A stretch of 64,000 bases of DNA from Cohaesibacter haloalkalitolerans (GCF_003574655.1 NZ_QNUM01000004.1:186001-250000), one strand, 5' to 3'. Numbered from the stretch's first letter, positions 9,225 through 18,747 are shown. Notes: a model not told the origin generated them from the sequence alone. Translations and numbers: made by a program.

Positions 9225-10586
9225 ATGTTGAGCATTGAAAGCGGCGTGCTTGTTCAGGTCCTGATCGGCTTTGGTGTGATCCTGATATTAATCTTCCTTC
9301 TGACCTGGATCATGAAGAAGCTTAATCTGGTATCAGCACGCATTGCCCGGCAAGGAGAAGATCCAAGACTGTCCATCAAGGAAGTGATCGCGGTCGACCA
9401 CAAGCGCCGCCTGCTACTGGTGCGAAGAGACAATGTCGAGCATCTGCTGATGATTGGCGGCGAAGCTGACCTCGTTGTCGAGCAGGGCATTCCTGCCCAA
9501 ATGCCCCATGCACATGCTGCACATGCGGCGGCAGCTCAAGGCAAGGCATCAACCACCGCACCGGCAGCCCAGCTGCAGCAGCCAGCACAGATGCCAGCCG
9601 CAACAGCACCCCAATCCACTCAGCAGGATCTGCCACAGCAGCCGATGCAACCGCGCATGGCACCTCCTCGCCCTTTGTCAGGGCAACCCTATTCCCCGGC
9701 ACCGGCGCACCCCGCAGGGCAGGCTCCATCCTATGGCAACCAGCCGTCCTCGTCGGCGCCCCGCCCCCATGACGCACCGCCACCCTATTCTCAGGCGCCC
9801 GGCTATTCGCGCCCGACCCCACAGCATCCGGCAGCTCAGCCCAAGGGGCCGAAACTGCATCAGCCGCAGTATGGCGAACCCTACGGGCGCGACCCGCTCC
9901 ATACTCCTGCACCTCATTCAGCCGATGCCAGACAGGCGCCGCGGTATGGACGTTCGGCAGCCCCGATGCCCCCGCTGACAGCCGAGCAGGCCTCGCCACA
10001 GAGTGCGCCACAGAGTTCGTCCCAGACCTCGCCCCAAAGTGCGCCTCAGAACGAGGAAACATCAGCAGGGCGCCCTCGCCCGCAGGCTGCACCAGAAGCC
10101 GCAGCTCAGCCCGCATCACACTCAAGACCAGCCGGAGAGCCTTCAACTGCGGACTCCGCTGAACAGCCAGCATCTTCGCGCAGAGAGCCACAGACGCCGG
10201 TTCATCAGGATGCACCATCGGCAGACACGGATCCGTCGGACCGCCCGTCTCCCGCAGCAAAGCGTGCAAGACCGGCAGCGCCGACCAATGACATGGATAT
10301 GGACGAAAGCAAGCTGTCCGTGCCGGTTCCCGATGACGTGAAGGCGCCGGAGACGGAAGGTCCCAACCCGGCGGACACATCAAGAGACGCCACAAGCGAG
10401 CGGAAACCGGCAGATGAGGCCACACAGGCAGCGCCTGAACGCGTCAGCACTGAGGCCACCAACCGACCCCAGCAGGCCCGGCCTGAACAGCCCGTTCCCG
10501 GCTTGCGGCCCCTTGCGGAATCGGCATCCTATGATGACGAGATCAACCGTCTCCTGAACGAGCTTTCGAGCGAAATCAAGAAATGA
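9225..10586 (+). CDS. fliO: FliO-like flagellar assembly protein with very long disordered tail
   Basis: Only the first 90 of 453 residues look like FliO. A membrane helix (about 8-30) is followed by a small basic domain with IKEVIAVDHKRRLLLVRRDN and HLLMIGGEADLVVE, the FliO signature. Residues 95-430 are a Pro/Gln/Ala/Ser-rich, probably disordered region with repeated SPQSAPQ-type segments. The last 20 residues (DDEINRLLNELSSEIKK) look ordered again. FliO is a scaffold for FliP ring assembly in the inner membrane. Its stop overlaps the fliP start by four bases, showing translational coupling and supporting the call. The length is several times that of enterobacterial FliO. Confidence 0.88.
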   Translation: MLSIESGVLVQVLIGFGVILILIFLLTWIMKKLNLVSARIARQGEDPRLSIKEVIAVDHKRRLLLVRRDNVEHLLMIGGEADLVVEQGIPAQMPHAHAAHAAAAQGKASTTAPAAQLQQPAQMPAATAPQSTQQDLPQQPMQPRMAPPRPLSGQPYSPAPAHPAGQAPSYGNQPSSSAPRPHDAPPPYSQAPGYSRPTPQHPAAQPKGPKLHQPQYGEPYGRDPLHTPAPHSADARQAPRYGRSAAPMPPLTAEQASPQSAPQSSSQTSPQSAPQNEETSAGRPRPQAAPEAAAQPASHSRPAGEPSTADSAEQPASSRREPQTPVHQDAPSADTDPSDRPSPAAKRARPAAPTNDMDMDESKLSVPVPDDVKAPETEGPNPADTSRDATSERKPADEATQAAPERVSTEATNRPQQARPEQPVPGLRPLAESASYDDEINRLLNELSSEIKK

Positions 10587-11434
10587 GTTCTCTCCACTCG
10601 CAAGAGGTCTCGCATCAGGCAACGACACCAGTCGCGACAGCGCCAGCCCCGCGAAAGGCAGCCCCGCAAAAGGCAACACCGTCGCGGCGGCCCCTGTGGC
10701 TGTCAGCTCTGGCCATCATCGCCATGGCGCTGGGTCTCACTGCACTGGCCAACCCGGCCCTTGCCCAGCAGATGAGCATCGGTTTTGGCGATGACCTGAC
10801 CCTGACCGAACGAGCAGTACAGCTCGTCGCGCTGATCACGGTGCTGTCGCTCGCCCCATCCATTCTGATCATGGTGACCTCGTTTACCCGGATTGTTGTG
10901 GTGCTGTCGCTGCTGCGATCGGCGCTTGGGCTTCAGACCTCGCCGCCCAATACGGTAATGGTCAGCCTTGCGCTGTTCCTGACGGCTTTCATCATGCAGC
11001 CCACCTTCGAGCAGGCCTACAACAACGGCATCAAGCCGCTGGTGGATGGCACCATCGAGGCACCGGAGGCGTTCGACCTGACATCGCGGCCATTCCATCA
11101 GTTCATGCGCCAGCATGTGCGGGAGGAAGACCTCGCCCTGTTTCTCGACATGGCCAATCAGGAGCCCCCAGACACCCCTGAAGACATCAGCCTGCGCGTG
11201 CTGGTTCCTGCTTTCATGATCAGCGAGTTGCGCCGGGGCTTCGAGATTGGCTTTCTCATCTATCTGCCCTTCATCATCATTGACCTGGTGGTCGCCTCCA
11301 TCCTCATGTCGATGGGTATGATGATGCTGCCGCCAGTTGTGATTTCCCTGCCGTTCAAACTCATCTTCTTTGTGCTGATTGATGGCTGGAACCTGATTAC
11401 CGGCTCACTGGTAAAGAGCTTCCTCGGCGGTTGA
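10583..11434 (+). CDS. fliP: Flagellar export gate protein FliP
   Basis: This 283-residue FliP has a cleavable-type hydrophobic leader ending near ALANPALAQQ (about residue 60). The leader is preceded by an unusually long basic N-terminal extension. The highly conserved core begins at LAPSILIMVTSFTRIVVVLSLLR, with QTSPPNTVMVSLALFLT and the C-terminal PFKLIFFVLIDGWNLITGSL. It forms the FliPQR export channel. It overlaps fliO and is followed by a hairpin terminator. Confidence 0.97.
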   Translation: MSSLHSQEVSHQATTPVATAPAPRKAAPQKATPSRRPLWLSALAIIAMALGLTALANPALAQQMSIGFGDDLTLTERAVQLVALITVLSLAPSILIMVTSFTRIVVVLSLLRSALGLQTSPPNTVMVSLALFLTAFIMQPTFEQAYNNGIKPLVDGTIEAPEAFDLTSRPFHQFMRQHVREEDLALFLDMANQEPPDTPEDISLRVLVPAFMISELRRGFEIGFLIYLPFIIIDLVVASILMSMGMMMLPPVVISLPFKLIFFVLIDGWNLITGSLVKSFLGG

Positions 11435-11520
11435 CGCGCCGCAGCCAAGTAGTCCAGGCAGCCCAAGTGCCGGGCGGATCATCTCCATAGCAGGGTGCCC
11501 AATGGCACAATACAAGCAAC

Positions 11521-11543
11521 AACGGGCCGCTTTCGGCCCGTTT
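11521..11543. terminator. Hairpin after fliP
   Basis: A 9-bp perfect stem AACGGGCCG / CGGCCCGTT with a 4-base loop is followed by only a short T-run. It lies between the convergent fliP and the large TPR gene and could serve either. Confidence 0.6.
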
Positions 11544-11613
11544 GTACGTGCTGTCTTTGTACATGTGTCCCGGCAAGCCTTTGCCTTGTTTCACTGAACA
11601 AACTCACGTCAGG

Positions 11614-14600
11614 TCAGGCGTTCGGTGCGCCCCCACCATTGAGAGCCCCGTTGCTTGCACCACCCGGTGCGGCCGTATCTGCCAGATTACCCGAATCCGG
11701 TTGCAGATAGCGGTTTCGGTATTCCTTCAGGAAGCGTTCCATGGTGCTGATGCCAGCAATTTCCTGCGCGATGGCCTGAAACTGCTGCCCGTCCCGCTGT
11801 TCGATCGGCAATGTCACCACATCGAAGGCCCCGGAGACCGGCGTGTCCGACATCATCTTGGCATATTTGCGCCGCAGGCGATCCAACCCCAGACGATCAT
11901 CGGAAAGGCTGTAGGCAATTCCGGCACGCAGGATGTTGGTCTGCTCATCCTTGTCCAGCGGATTGGGCACGCTCCACCGGTCACCCATCATCTGCTCGAT
12001 CTGTTCGGCGACATCCTGCCAGCGCTTTGCCCGCCACAGGATATCAGCACGCAACTGTTCCACATCAGCCCCCTGTAGAGGCTTGATCAGATCAAGCGCC
12101 AGATCCACCTTGTTGAGCTCCGCAAGCGCCCGCGCCTCAACAAGACGCCGCTGGCGTTCGAGCGACAGCGGCAATTGGGCCTGACGGGTACGGCGCAACA
12201 CATCCAGCGCCATGTTCGGCTTGCTGTCGAGCATATAGATCACGGCCAGATCGGCGGCAATCTGTGAGCGGGCAGCCCCCTTCAGGCGATTGTCGACCTG
12301 ATGCTTGAGCAGTTCCTCGGCTCGATCCAGCAGATCCACCTCGACCAGCTTGTCCGCCAGTCTGCGAACCATTTCATCGCCGCGACGCCCGACAGGGGTC
12401 AGCTCGCGAAAGTCATAATAGAGGGAAAGGGCCTTGATGGCGGAAAGCTCGTCCACCTTGCCATCGAGAAACAGAGAAGAGAAGACACCGTTCATCTCCT
12501 CCTGCAGAACCCGTGTGATGTCTGATGCCGCGTTCGAACTGGTCGCAGCCTTGAGCGTCTCGAAGGCGTTGCGATATTCGCCCTTGTCCACATAGAGATG
12601 AGCCAGCGTGCGCAGCGCATTGAGTTCGACGTCATCGCCACGCCAGATCGTTGTCAGGCCTTCCAGTTCATCGATGGCTTCATCATTGGAAATATCATTT
12701 TCCTGATTCTTCAGCTTGATTTCCTGAAGCCAGGCATCGGTTGCAATCGGCATGAAGCGGGTGTCCCGCGCCGTCTTGAAAGCATCAAGCGCCTCGGCGG
12801 GCTGGTTGCGCGCCACGGCAATCTTGCCCCGCAGCAAATTGTAGCGGGCAACCCCTTCCTGATTCAAATAGGCCGGATTAACCTCGGCGAGCGCCGCAGC
12901 AGCACTGCCGAACTGCTGATCGAGCAGGGAGATTTCCACTCCGTCGAGCAGCATCATGTTGCGCACATGCACGCTGTAGTCCTGCGAAACAGTCGACGCC
13001 AGATCAAGGGCATCCTCGGCTTCACGCCACCGCCCCGATTGTGCAGCGGCCAGACCGCGCCAGACCGAGGCATCCGCATCATTGTCGAACTCGGGATGAT
13101 TGAGACGCTGAAAAGCAGCCTCCGGACGCCCGGCAAACAGCTCAGCCGCGGCATAAAGGGTTCTGAAGCCACGTCCACGAGCAAACTCGGGCGCAGAATC
13201 CTCGATGATCTGCAGATGCCCCAGCGCCTCGGTCGAATAGCCATTGGCCAGCAGGAGCTTTGCCAGTGCCATTTCGCTCTGGATCGCCATCAGGTCATCA
13301 TACTGCGACAGCTTGGCCTCCAGCGCCTGCCGTTCACGGGTAAAGGCAGTAGGCGAACTTGCAACCAGCGATTCAAGATTGAGATAGGTCTCCCTCACCT
13401 TGCCATTGCTGTTGGTCAGACCACTGACATCGGGCTTGGCCGCAGCAGTGCTTGACAGGGTCAACCCCTTGCCCGAGCTGATATAGATGAAGCCGCCATC
13501 ACGAGCGACCTGCAAGTCGTCGACATTCTCGGTGATCGCGATGCCGTGGGCGGAGACAAGGGTCGAGAAGTCGACCAACTGCTGCGATTTGACAAACCCG
13601 CGCGCTGGCCCCAACCCGGTGACCACATGGAGGTTTTCACCCGTCCCCGGGTCGCGCAGCTTGAGGATGCTGCCGGCGCCTTCAAACTTCACACGAACAG
13701 CAGAGCGTCCACCACTGATCTTGGTGCGGGACATATGCAGCGGCTTGGTCGGCTCGACAACCATGTCGCCGATGGTCAGAAGCCATCCGTAGCCTTCAGG
13801 CGAGAAGGTCACCAGCCGCGAGTTCTTGAGGGGAATCCGCAGAACCGCCGTCTTACCCGACCGCCAGACCTCCAGATCGTCGGCGATGGAGGCCAACTGA
13901 CTGCGGGCACTGGAAATATCAAGCCCAAGCGCCGTATCGAAGACGGCCCAGATGACACCATCCTTCTTGAACACGGCAGATGCCGTCGGATCCTTGAAGG
14001 GGAAGAACAGACGCACCGAATGCCCGAAGGCCTTGGCTTCGACAGGCAGCAGCTGGGCGGTCAGATCCGAGGTCACCCCGGTCATTCGCTCGGCGTTGCT
14101 CTCACCGGAAATGCGATCCTCACCGGGCAGTATATTCTCCTGAGCCGGATCGGGCTGTGTCGGGGCAATCAGATCAGTCTGCAAGTCGCCCATCGACGGC
14201 GCCTCGGCAACCGGGCCTGCATCAGGCATCGGCAAAATCGGATTGGTGGCAGCAACAGGAGCAACCGGCGCCGCCGACGGGGGCGTTGCATTGTCTGTTG
14301 AAGGGATGGCCGAGGGTCGAGTGTCGGCGGAAACAGGCTTGGGCTCCGCACCGGCTGGCGGTATCGTCAAATAGGCGTCATTGACCGCAGCGTTTTGCAG
14401 GTTGGTCTCCGTCTGCCCGGCATCGGTCGCAGCTGCTGTGTCGGGATTGATCGGCTCGGCGACCTGGGCGTTGGCAAACAGCGCGCTGCTCTGATCCTCG
14501 CCATTCGGCCCCGGCCCGAGAATGAGATCGCCCTTGGCAGCCGCATCCTTGGCATCGCCCCAGGTGTCAGCGGAGCCAATCCTGTTGCCTGCGGCTGGCG

Positions 14601-15609
14601 TCTCATTGGCCGCAGAATTATCTCCGCCCGTTCCTTGGGAAATGAGCACGCCGCTGTCACCACTGGAGGTGATGGCCCGCGTGATGCTGTCTTCCGCTCC
14701 CTTGGCCTCGAACAACACCTTGTCGCCGGTTATATCGACGACATAGGATGACTCCTCGCGGAAGGCGCGGACATCGGACGTCGGGGCGACGTCGATCACG
14801 AACTTGGTACCGCCGCCATCATGGGAAAAACTGAGATCGTTGATCAGGGCAGGAAGCTCGGCCCGGATCTTGGAAAGATCGACATCCGCGTCGTGATTGA
14901 AATTGACCCGCACCTGAGCGCCCTGACGTTCGAAGGTGGAATCAAAGGGAATATTCCAGATAAAGGCAACACGGGTGAAAGTCGGGTGATCGCCGATGCG
15001 CAGATCAAGCTTCGGGCGCACCCTTGTCCCGGCCTTGGCCTGCTCAAGGGATTTCGCCAGACGCAAGGCAGCCTCGGCCCTCTTGGCAAGTTCCTGCACC
15101 ACATCGGATGGCAAGGCCGGAGGCAGGCCGCTCCAGCTGGTTGGCAACAGATCCACAAACAGCTTCTCGCCCGCTTCCATCGTGTTGATCCGCACATCCG
15201 GCTTGAGGGCGATGCGAATGCCCATGCCATCGGGATCTAGTCGGGCAACGGTGATGTAATCTGGCAGAATGGTCGGCAGTGACAGGACGGACGTCGAATT
15301 CATCGGCTCATCGAACCGGATCACGAAAACGCTGTTTTCCTGCTTGATGGAATGCGCCGGCAGCAGGTTTCGCCCCTTGAAATTGAGGACGATACGGCCA
15401 TAGCCCTCTTCCTTCGTGGTGACGATTTCCAGCTCTCCCTTCGGTGAAGAAGACGACTGCGCCATAGCCACTGAATTGAGAACCAAAACCAGAAATGGCA
15501 AGAGAAAAGCCGCGGCAAGAGACTGGTAGGCAACGGCAAAACGGCAGGCCCGCATCCATTGGCAGGCCTTGAGGCATTGCATCAAAATCTGCCGCGCCGC
15601 ATTCGACAT
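11614..15609 (-). CDS. Very large exported TPR protein of the flagellar cluster, function unknown
   Basis: The 1331-residue product begins with a long signal sequence (hydrophobic stretch about 31-47, then SVAMAQ). A first region of about 250 residues has beta-type motifs such as YGRIVLNFKGRN and FTRVAFIWNIPF, suggesting AMIN-like or wall/pilus-associated folds. A Pro/Ala/Thr-rich linker follows, then another beta region, and a C-terminal half of helical pairs typical of TPR repeats (for example ALGHLQIIEDSAPEFARGRGFRTLYAAAELFAGRPEAAFQRL). I chose the ATG at 15609 for its GGAG site; an upstream TTG at 15654 is weaker. It follows fliL-fliM-DUF6468-motE-like in the same orientation, which points to a periplasmic role near the motor. 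I do not recognise a named homologue. Confidence 0.8.
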   Translation of the reverse strand: MSNAARQILMQCLKACQWMRACRFAVAYQSLAAAFLLPFLVLVLNSVAMAQSSSSPKGELEIVTTKEEGYGRIVLNFKGRNLLPAHSIKQENSVFVIRFDEPMNSTSVLSLPTILPDYITVARLDPDGMGIRIALKPDVRINTMEAGEKLFVDLLPTSWSGLPPALPSDVVQELAKRAEAALRLAKSLEQAKAGTRVRPKLDLRIGDHPTFTRVAFIWNIPFDSTFERQGAQVRVNFNHDADVDLSKIRAELPALINDLSFSHDGGGTKFVIDVAPTSDVRAFREESSYVVDITGDKVLFEAKGAEDSITRAITSSGDSGVLISQGTGGDNSAANETPAAGNRIGSADTWGDAKDAAAKGDLILGPGPNGEDQSSALFANAQVAEPINPDTAAATDAGQTETNLQNAAVNDAYLTIPPAGAEPKPVSADTRPSAIPSTDNATPPSAAPVAPVAATNPILPMPDAGPVAEAPSMGDLQTDLIAPTQPDPAQENILPGEDRISGESNAERMTGVTSDLTAQLLPVEAKAFGHSVRLFFPFKDPTASAVFKKDGVIWAVFDTALGLDISSARSQLASIADDLEVWRSGKTAVLRIPLKNSRLVTFSPEGYGWLLTIGDMVVEPTKPLHMSRTKISGGRSAVRVKFEGAGSILKLRDPGTGENLHVVTGLGPARGFVKSQQLVDFSTLVSAHGIAITENVDDLQVARDGGFIYISSGKGLTLSSTAAAKPDVSGLTNSNGKVRETYLNLESLVASSPTAFTRERQALEAKLSQYDDLMAIQSEMALAKLLLANGYSTEALGHLQIIEDSAPEFARGRGFRTLYAAAELFAGRPEAAFQRLNHPEFDNDADASVWRGLAAAQSGRWREAEDALDLASTVSQDYSVHVRNMMLLDGVEISLLDQQFGSAAAALAEVNPAYLNQEGVARYNLLRGKIAVARNQPAEALDAFKTARDTRFMPIATDAWLQEIKLKNQENDISNDEAIDELEGLTTIWRGDDVELNALRTLAHLYVDKGEYRNAFETLKAATSSNAASDITRVLQEEMNGVFSSLFLDGKVDELSAIKALSLYYDFRELTPVGRRGDEMVRRLADKLVEVDLLDRAEELLKHQVDNRLKGAARSQIAADLAVIYMLDSKPNMALDVLRRTRQAQLPLSLERQRRLVEARALAELNKVDLALDLIKPLQGADVEQLRADILWRAKRWQDVAEQIEQMMGDRWSVPNPLDKDEQTNILRAGIAYSLSDDRLGLDRLRRKYAKMMSDTPVSGAFDVVTLPIEQRDGQQFQAIAQEIAGISTMERFLKEYRNRYLQPDSGNLADTAAPGGASNGALNGGGAPNA

Positions 15610-15757
15610 CAAAGGTCTCCAGAACCGAGAAACACACCATATCTCGACAGACAAGCGTCCAATCGAGCATTCATCATGGTAGCCAGACTAGATGAAAATG
15701 CTTTCTCGTGAATTACCAAACCCGCTAAACACGGCCCGAATCCAACATTCAAATGGA

Positions 15758-16495
15758 TCAATTGCCAATTTGTGGCAGTTGATCAGACGAATTCGACTGC
15801 ATGGTCTGCTGAAGCGAGTTGCTGTTGGCAATTGCCGCGCTCAGAGCACTGGCAGACTCAGCTTTCATTTCGCCCATGATCGCAGCGAGCTTGCGGGATT
15901 TCATCGACTTGACGATATCGAGCAGAATATCCTGATCCATCACTTCGAAGATCTGGGCTGCCTGCTTGGACTTCATCGATGAATACATGGCGACCAGACG
16001 GTTGACGTCCTGTTGCTGTTCCTCAGTACGCTTCTTGGTCGCCAGTTCGATCGACTGCTCTATGGATTTCAATTCGTCCACCCGCTGCTGCAGTCGCTTC
16101 TCGGCCGCTTTCAGCAGCGCCTCGCGCATCTCGATGCTCTTTGCCCGGTCGTCCAGTTCCTTGCGGCGATTGGCGAGGCGTTCGAGAATGGCCAGTTCGG
16201 ATCGGGACCCCTGCGTCGGATCAACCTTCATGCCATCGACAAAAGCTGGCGGCTCGTCACCAAGAGACGGCGCAGCTGGGTCAGCAGCGGTGTCGGCGGG
16301 CGCTTGCGCGCCATCGGCAGAACCAGCCTCGGCCCCAGCCCCGTTGGCAGGAGTCGCAGCAGGGGCTTCCTGCGCTTGGGCTGGTGTTGTCGAGCCACCG
16401 GCAAAATCACTGTAGACGACCAGATGGGCCACCTTGATGCACAGCAATCCAACCACGGCAATCAGAACGGTTGGAAGCAGACGAACCTGTGTCAT
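15758..16495 (-). CDS. MotE-like periplasmic/membrane protein with MgtE-N-type domain
   Basis: This 245-residue protein has an N-terminal membrane anchor (LPTVLIAVVGLLCIKVAHLV). An Ala/Pro linker is followed by a coiled coil (about 95-175, with MREALLKAAEKRLQQRVDELKSIEQS). The C-terminal domain (VMDQDILLDIVKSMKSRKLAAIMGEM) resembles the MgtE N-terminal fold found in MotE and FliG-like proteins. In Sinorhizobium MotE is a periplasmic partner needed for motility. Here the start overlaps the stop of the DUF6468 gene by four bases, so the genes are co-translated. Exact equivalence to MotE is inference. Confidence 0.8.
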   Translation of the reverse strand: MTQVRLLPTVLIAVVGLLCIKVAHLVVYSDFAGGSTTPAQAQEAPAATPANGAGAEAGSADGAQAPADTAADPAAPSLGDEPPAFVDGMKVDPTQGSRSELAILERLANRRKELDDRAKSIEMREALLKAAEKRLQQRVDELKSIEQSIELATKKRTEEQQQDVNRLVAMYSSMKSKQAAQIFEVMDQDILLDIVKSMKSRKLAAIMGEMKAESASALSAAIANSNSLQQTMQSNSSDQLPQIGN

Positions 16496-17067
16496 GCCGC
16501 GACACCTCTCTTCTGCCGAATGGCCATCAGACGCTCGGAGGTAGCAGCAGCAGCATCCTTGAGACTGCGAGGCGCTTCAATGGCTTCAACGAGTGGAGCA
16601 GCAGCTTCCCTTTCAAGAGTTTCATAATGGGTATGCGCAGAAACACCCCGGCTGTATCCGGCCGTATTGACGCGGGTGTATCCGTTATCCTGGGCAAGAG
16701 CCGGGCGAGCGGCCAGTTGCGGCTGCTCCACAGCCACGGCACCACCGCGCACGGCATCGGAAATCTTGACCAACCGGCCCACGACCCCCTCTCCTTGCGA
16801 GACATAATACTGCAGTTCCGAGGCCAGCCGCTCCGCTTCCATCAGGCGATGAGCGAGGTTCTTGTCGCAGTCTCCTGCGGTGGCCTTGAGGCCAAGGATG
16901 GCCCGCTCGGCGATCTCGGTTGCAGTAATCAGCTCGGCAATGGTGGCGCGCAGGGCTTCTTCGTCATTGCGCAGGCGCTTCAAGCGACGGTTCAGCGTCA
17001 TGCAGTAGCCGATCGTCAGAACGAGCAAAAAGGCGACAAACAATTCAATCATCATTCCAGCAGACAT
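16492..17067 (-). CDS. DUF6468-type membrane protein in the fliL-fliM unit
   Basis: The 191-residue protein has an N-terminal transmembrane helix (MIELFVAFLLVLTIGYCMTL). A helical region follows with NRRLKRLRNDEEALRATIAELITATEIAERAI and AHRLMEAERLASELQYYVSQGEGVV, the conserved block of an alphaproteobacterial family found beside fliM. The C-terminal third is low complexity. The start at 17067 follows the fliM stop by one base and has an AGGGTGAG ribosome site. No biochemical role is known to me; its context suggests basal-body or motor assembly. Confidence 0.8.
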   Translation of the reverse strand: MSAGMMIELFVAFLLVLTIGYCMTLNRRLKRLRNDEEALRATIAELITATEIAERAILGLKATAGDCDKNLAHRLMEAERLASELQYYVSQGEGVVGRLVKISDAVRGGAVAVEQPQLAARPALAQDNGYTRVNTAGYSRGVSAHTHYETLEREAAAPLVEAIEAPRSLKDAAAATSERLMAIRQKRGVAA

Positions 17068-17068
17068 T

Positions 17069-18232
17069 CTACTCACCCTTCCCTGATGCGCCCTGAGCGG
17101 CTTTCTCAAACGCGGTTAGCGTCATTTTTGGTTTGGCCAACTTGTTGGTGACCTGTACGGAGATATTCCCATTGTGCTGCCCCATGATTCCCTTGGTCAG
17201 ATAGACCCCACCGCATTTCAGACGAACAGGGTCATTCGGCCCGCTCTCCAGCATCAGGGTCTGACCAACATCGAGTTTCATGATTTCGCTGAGCGACATC
17301 TTCTTCTCGAACAGAAGGGCATCGACCTGGATCTCCGAGAGGAACACTTCCGTCGCCAGATGTCCTTCCCAGATGGGATCACGACCGAATTTTTCGCCCA
17401 TGAACATCTGCAGAAGAAGATCTCGAATCGGCTCGATTGTAGCATAGGGTAGCAGCATTTCGATCTTGCCACCCCGGTCTTCCATATCAATGCGCAATTC
17501 AACCAAGATTGCCGCATTGGCAGGCCGGGAAATGGCCGCAAAGCGCGGATTTGTTTCCAGACGCTCCAGCGTGAAGTTGACTGGAGACAGAGGCGCAAAG
17601 GCGGCCTCCGCATCTTCCAGAACAATCTCGATCATCTGGCGCACAAGGTTGAGCTCAATGGTCGTGTAGGGACGCCCCTCAACGCGGATGGCCGAGGTCC
17701 CGCGCCCCCCTCCGAGCAACACGTCGATGATGGAATAGATCAGGCTGGAATCGACCGTGATCAGACCCAGGTTGTCCCACTCCTCCGCCTTGAACACCGT
17801 CAGGATGGCAGGCAGAGGAATGGAGTTGAGATAGTCGCCAAACCGAATGGAGGTAATCGAGTCCAGAGACACTTCGACGTTGTCAGAGGTAAAATTGCGC
17901 AGGCTGGTGGTCGTCATGCGGACCAGACGGTCGAAGACGATTTCCAGCATCGGCAGACGTTCATAGGAGACAATAGCCGAGTCGATCAGCGCGCGCACAC
18001 CGCTGCGCTCACCGGCAAAGCCATCATCAAGGCTAAAGCCGAGCAGATTGTCGATCTCTTCCTGATTGAGCACCCGATCAGCGCCGCGCGAGGAGCCATC
18101 TTCCCCGTCCATCGGCTCATCGATCATCGCCGCCCATTGCGCAGCCATCTCATCGGCACTACCAGCACCCTGCTCTTCCAGAGCAGCGCCCCAATCGGCC
18201 ATCAGGTCTACACTGTCGTCATCGTCCGCCAT
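17069..18232 (-). CDS. fliM: Flagellar motor switch protein FliM
   Basis: The 387-residue product has the FliM core: LINSAIVSYERLPMLEIVFDRLVR-like helix, VSLDSITSIRFGDYLNSIP, the LLGGGRG loop, and a C-terminal SpoA domain with LDVGQTLML. It binds CheY-P and FliG in the cytoplasmic C ring and controls rotor direction. An N-terminal acidic extension of about 50 residues carries DWGAALEEQ before the CheY-binding-like NQEEIDNLL motif at 56-64, which in enteric FliM is at the very start. It lies 20 bp after fliL and immediately before the DUF6468 gene. Confidence 0.97.
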   Translation of the reverse strand: MADDDDSVDLMADWGAALEEQGAGSADEMAAQWAAMIDEPMDGEDGSSRGADRVLNQEEIDNLLGFSLDDGFAGERSGVRALIDSAIVSYERLPMLEIVFDRLVRMTTTSLRNFTSDNVEVSLDSITSIRFGDYLNSIPLPAILTVFKAEEWDNLGLITVDSSLIYSIIDVLLGGGRGTSAIRVEGRPYTTIELNLVRQMIEIVLEDAEAAFAPLSPVNFTLERLETNPRFAAISRPANAAILVELRIDMEDRGGKIEMLLPYATIEPIRDLLLQMFMGEKFGRDPIWEGHLATEVFLSEIQVDALLFEKKMSLSEIMKLDVGQTLMLESGPNDPVRLKCGGVYLTKGIMGQHNGNISVQVTNKLAKPKMTLTAFEKAAQGASGKGE

Positions 18233-18252
18233 TTGAAGCCCTATCGAAAGTC

Positions 18253-18747
18253 CTACTGAATGAGGATTTCCTTGAACAGAATGTCATTTACCTTGACCGG
18301 ATAGATTGCATCATTGATCCGCTTCAGAAGCTCCCGCTTCAGCCGAAACAGCCCAGCTGACCCTTCAAGATCCCTCGTCCTCAATTCCCTGAGATAGACC
18401 TGGAAGGCATCCAGAACCCGCGGCATGAACGGTTCGATCTTCTGCGCCTGCTCCTGACTGAGCAACTCCAGTGAAACCTTGAGGCGAAGATACTGCGCCC
18501 GGCGGTTCTGTGAGTTCAGATTGACCGTCATCTCTGGCAAGTCATAGAAATAGGCCTTGCTCTCAGGCTCGGCGTTAGGGTCATTTTCAGGTTCAACCAC
18601 ACTGCTGGAAGAAGAAGACATAAAAAAATAGACGCCCCCACCGATGCCGGCAACCAGCGCCAGAGCAAGGGCGATCATGATGATCAGCTTTTTCCTGCTG
18701 CCACCAGATCCACCTTCTTTTTCGTCATTTTCAACTTCGTCCGACAT
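18253..18747 (-). CDS. fliL: Flagellar basal body-associated protein FliL
   Basis: This 164-residue single-pass membrane protein has a charged cytoplasmic start, a helix (KKLIIMIALALALVAGIGGGVYFF) and a Ser-rich linker. The periplasmic FliL domain has YFYDLPEMTVNLNSQ and the C-terminal LKRELLKRINDAIYPVKVNDILFKEILIQ. FliL rings surround stators and stabilise them. I chose the ATG at 18747, preceded by GGATCC; an ATG nine codons upstream has no ribosome site. It is the first gene of the fliL-fliM unit. Confidence 0.95.
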   Translation of the reverse strand: MSDEVENDEKEGGSGGSRKKLIIMIALALALVAGIGGGVYFFMSSSSSSVVEPENDPNAEPESKAYFYDLPEMTVNLNSQNRRAQYLRLKVSLELLSQEQAQKIEPFMPRVLDAFQVYLRELRTRDLEGSAGLFRLKRELLKRINDAIYPVKVNDILFKEILIQ

